NCBI RefSeq assembly: GCF_004791025.1
Contig: NZ_SRUO01000003.1
Location: 186,001 to 250,000 of the forward strand
Direction of reading: 5' to 3'
Source of the DNA: Mesorhizobium sp. M4B.F.Ca.ET.203.01.1.1
GTDB taxonomy: Bacteria > Pseudomonadota > Alphaproteobacteria > Rhizobiales > Rhizobiaceae
DNA length: 64,000 nt
The notes under the pieces were generated by a model. That model was not told the origin of the DNA. It did no database searches and saw only the letters and a program-made list of their open reading frames with translations. The position numbers and the translations under genes were made by a program. Below, piece after piece: positions 62,517 to 64,000 of the stretch. Position 1 is the first letter of the stretch. Each line of letters starts with the position of its first letter.

Positions 62517-63716
62517 ATGACAGGCACGCACGGACCGCTCAACGCCTTCCTGAACCTTCGCCAAATGCCTGTCGCGCATGCGCAATTGGGCACGCTGGCT
62601 GGTCTCAGGCTGGCGGTGAAGGACATCTACGACGTCGCCGGCTATCGCACCGGCTGCGGCAATCCAGGCAAGTTCGCAGCGGCTCACGCGGCGTCGCGGA
62701 CCGCTCCCGCGGTGCAGATGATTCTCGATGCCGGCGCGCGATTCGTCGGCAAGACCCAGACCGACGAGCTCGCATTCTCGCTGATGGGCCAGAACGCGCA
62801 CTTTCCGTTTCCGGTGAACCCGGCCGCGCCCGAGCGCGTCACCGGCGGCTCATCATCGGGATCGGCGGCGGCGGTGGCGGGCAAGCTCGCCGACATCGCC
62901 ACCGGCTCCGACACCGGCGGCTCGATCCGCGCGCCGGCGAGTTTTTGCGGCCTGATCGGGCTGCGCGCCACGCATGGCCGCATATCGCTCGACGGCGCCA
63001 TGAAGCTCGCCCCGAGCTTCGACACCTTCGGCTGGTTCGCCGACGACATCGAAACCTATGAGGCGGTCGGCAAGCTGCTGCTCGGCCGCGACCCGCATCA
63101 GCATGCGCTCAACCTGCCACTGTCGATCGGCTGGCTGGACGCCTTGGTGTCGGGTCCGGCCGAGGCCGCCGAATATGCCAGGATGAAGGCGCTCGCCGCT
63201 TCCGTCATCGGCGAGCATGCGCAGGTGGAGTACAGTTTCACCTCCTTCCCCGACGAGCTCTATTGGTGCTTTCGCCGCCTGCAGGCCTTCGAGGCATGGC
63301 AGGAGCATGGCGACTGGATCAGCAGCGGCGAGCGCGGTCTCGGGCCGGGCGTCGACGAGCGTTTTGCTTTTGGCCGTGCCGTCGATGCCAGGACGGTCGA
63401 AACCGAGACGACCCGCCGGCTGGCCTTCCGTGCCGAGCTCGCCGCCCTGCTCGGCAGCCATGGCTTTCTCGTCCTGCCGACCGTTCCGGGCGCGGCGCCG
63501 CTCGTCAACAGCGCGCCGGAACAGCTGCAGACCTACCGCGAAAGGGCGCTGCATCTATTGTGCCTCTCCGGCCTCTCCGGCTTCCCGCAGATCACGCTGC
63601 CGCTCGGATCGGTCGACGGCGCGCCGTTCGGCCTGTCGCTGCTCGGCCCTTCCGGGAGCGATGTCGCCCTGATACGGCTCGGCCGAAAACTCCTCGACGC
63701 CGCACGAAAGGCCTGA
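62517..63716 (+). CDS. Amidase signature family enzyme
   Basis: A 399-residue amidase. The Ser-cisSer-Lys triad is visible: Lys35 in LAVKDIYD, the cis-Ser in TGGSSSGSAAAVA (about residues 109-121) and Ser136 in SDTGGSIRAPAS. Members hydrolyse small amides, indole-acetamide, biuret or aminoacyl amides; the substrate is not evident. Divergent from the decarboxylase and followed four bases later by a LysR-type gene. Confidence 0.92.
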   Translation: MTGTHGPLNAFLNLRQMPVAHAQLGTLAGLRLAVKDIYDVAGYRTGCGNPGKFAAAHAASRTAPAVQMILDAGARFVGKTQTDELAFSLMGQNAHFPFPVNPAAPERVTGGSSSGSAAAVAGKLADIATGSDTGGSIRAPASFCGLIGLRATHGRISLDGAMKLAPSFDTFGWFADDIETYEAVGKLLLGRDPHQHALNLPLSIGWLDALVSGPAEAAEYARMKALAASVIGEHAQVEYSFTSFPDELYWCFRRLQAFEAWQEHGDWISSGERGLGPGVDERFAFGRAVDARTVETETTRRLAFRAELAALLGSHGFLVLPTVPGAAPLVNSAPEQLQTYRERALHLLCLSGLSGFPQITLPLGSVDGAPFGLSLLGPSGSDVALIRLGRKLLDAARKA

Positions 63717-63719
63717 GCC

Positions 63720-64000
63720 ATGGACACGTTGACCCGCATGCGCGCCTTCATCGACGTCGTCGAGGCCGAAGGCTTTTCGGCCGCCGCGCGCAAGATCGGC
63801 CGCTCCAAGGCGCTGCTGTCGAAATATGTGCGCGAGCTGGAGGACGAGCTCGGCGCCTTGCTCCTGAACCGCACTACCAGGCAGTTCTCGATGACCGAGG
63901 CCGGCCATACCTATTACAGGCGCGCCTCCGAGATCGTGCGCGAGGTCGACAGCCTGGCCGATGCGGTGCGCGAATCCTCCGGCGATGTGCGCGGCCGCAT
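63720..64000 (+). CDS. LysR family transcriptional regulator (5' part)
   Basis: The first 93 codons of a LysR regulator: MDTLTRMRAFIDVVEAEGFSAAARKIGRSKALLSKYVRELEDELGALLLNRTTRQFSMTEAG is the winged helix-turn-helix, followed by the start of the linker helix. The effector domain lies beyond the window. Tight linkage suggests it regulates or is co-expressed with the amidase. Confidence 0.92.
   Translation, partial: MDTLTRMRAFIDVVEAEGFSAAARKIGRSKALLSKYVRELEDELGALLLNRTTRQFSMTEAGHTYYRRASEIVREVDSLADAVRESSGDVRGR

Noticed and set aside
1-64000. tRNA, rRNA, insertion sequences, phage genes or an integration site
   Set aside because: No tRNA-like cloverleaf, transposase or integrase motif was recognised on either strand by reading; a dedicated scan was not possible.

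Overview
The window is a piece of alphaproteobacterial chromosome, GC-rich and almost fully coding. It most resembles Mesorhizobium or a close relative in the Rhizobiales. The evidence is a rhizobial-type motility locus (visN/visR, motB-motC-fliK, motE, rem, flaF, flbT), gene order close to that remembered for Sinorhizobium meliloti, and two Rhizobiales-type palindromic repeats. No rRNA, tRNA, CRISPR array or insertion sequence was seen.

Left flank (1-14.5 kb): the start of tex lies on the minus strand at the left edge. Next is a minus-strand amine/amide locus: a YtcJ-type amidohydrolase, a complete polyamine-type ABC importer (ATPase, two permeases, binding protein), then a strong terminator and two tandem class-C-beta-lactamase-fold hydrolases. 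Divergent from it are a TetR-family regulator and an acetylpolyamine-amidohydrolase-like enzyme, with a near-perfect palindromic operator candidate in the divergent promoter. A TMEM43-like membrane protein follows, then visN-visR, the master motility regulators.

Motility core (14.6-45.6 kb): the minus-strand operon motA-fliM-fliN-fliG-flhB-orf faces a long plus-strand series: DUF1217 gene-flgF-fliI-orf; flgBC-fliE-flgG-flgA-flgI-motE-flgH-fliL-fliP; two flagellin genes; fliF-fliH-like-motB-motC-fliK-lytic transglycosylase; rem; flgE-flgK-flgL-flaF-flbT-flgD-fliQ. Many genes overlap by ATGA or TGATG, implying translational coupling. The set resumes at 53.9-59.5 kb with flhA-fliR-fliJ-like and flgJ-like-flgN-like-orf. 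Six flagellar transcription units share an upstream motif, CGCGCAAG-N4-GCGG-N2-TAG or close variants, on the correct strand. This looks like the common promoter/activator signature of the regulon.

Inserted block (45.7-53.8 kb): between fliQ and flhA lie six genes with no evident motility role: asparagine synthetase, an MFS exporter with a C-terminal monooxygenase-like domain, a cupin, an amine-oxidase-type flavoprotein, a ClC channel and a small monooxygenase. A double-hairpin repeat sits between the cupin and flavoprotein genes and supplies the flavoprotein stop codon.

Right flank (59.7-64 kb): a SCP2-like protein, a GNAT acetyltransferase interrupted in frame by a 125-bp palindromic element, a PLP ornithine/lysine-type decarboxylase with a long structured leader (probable speF-type RNA), an amidase and the start of a LysR regulator. 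Polyamine chemistry recurs on both sides of the motility locus.
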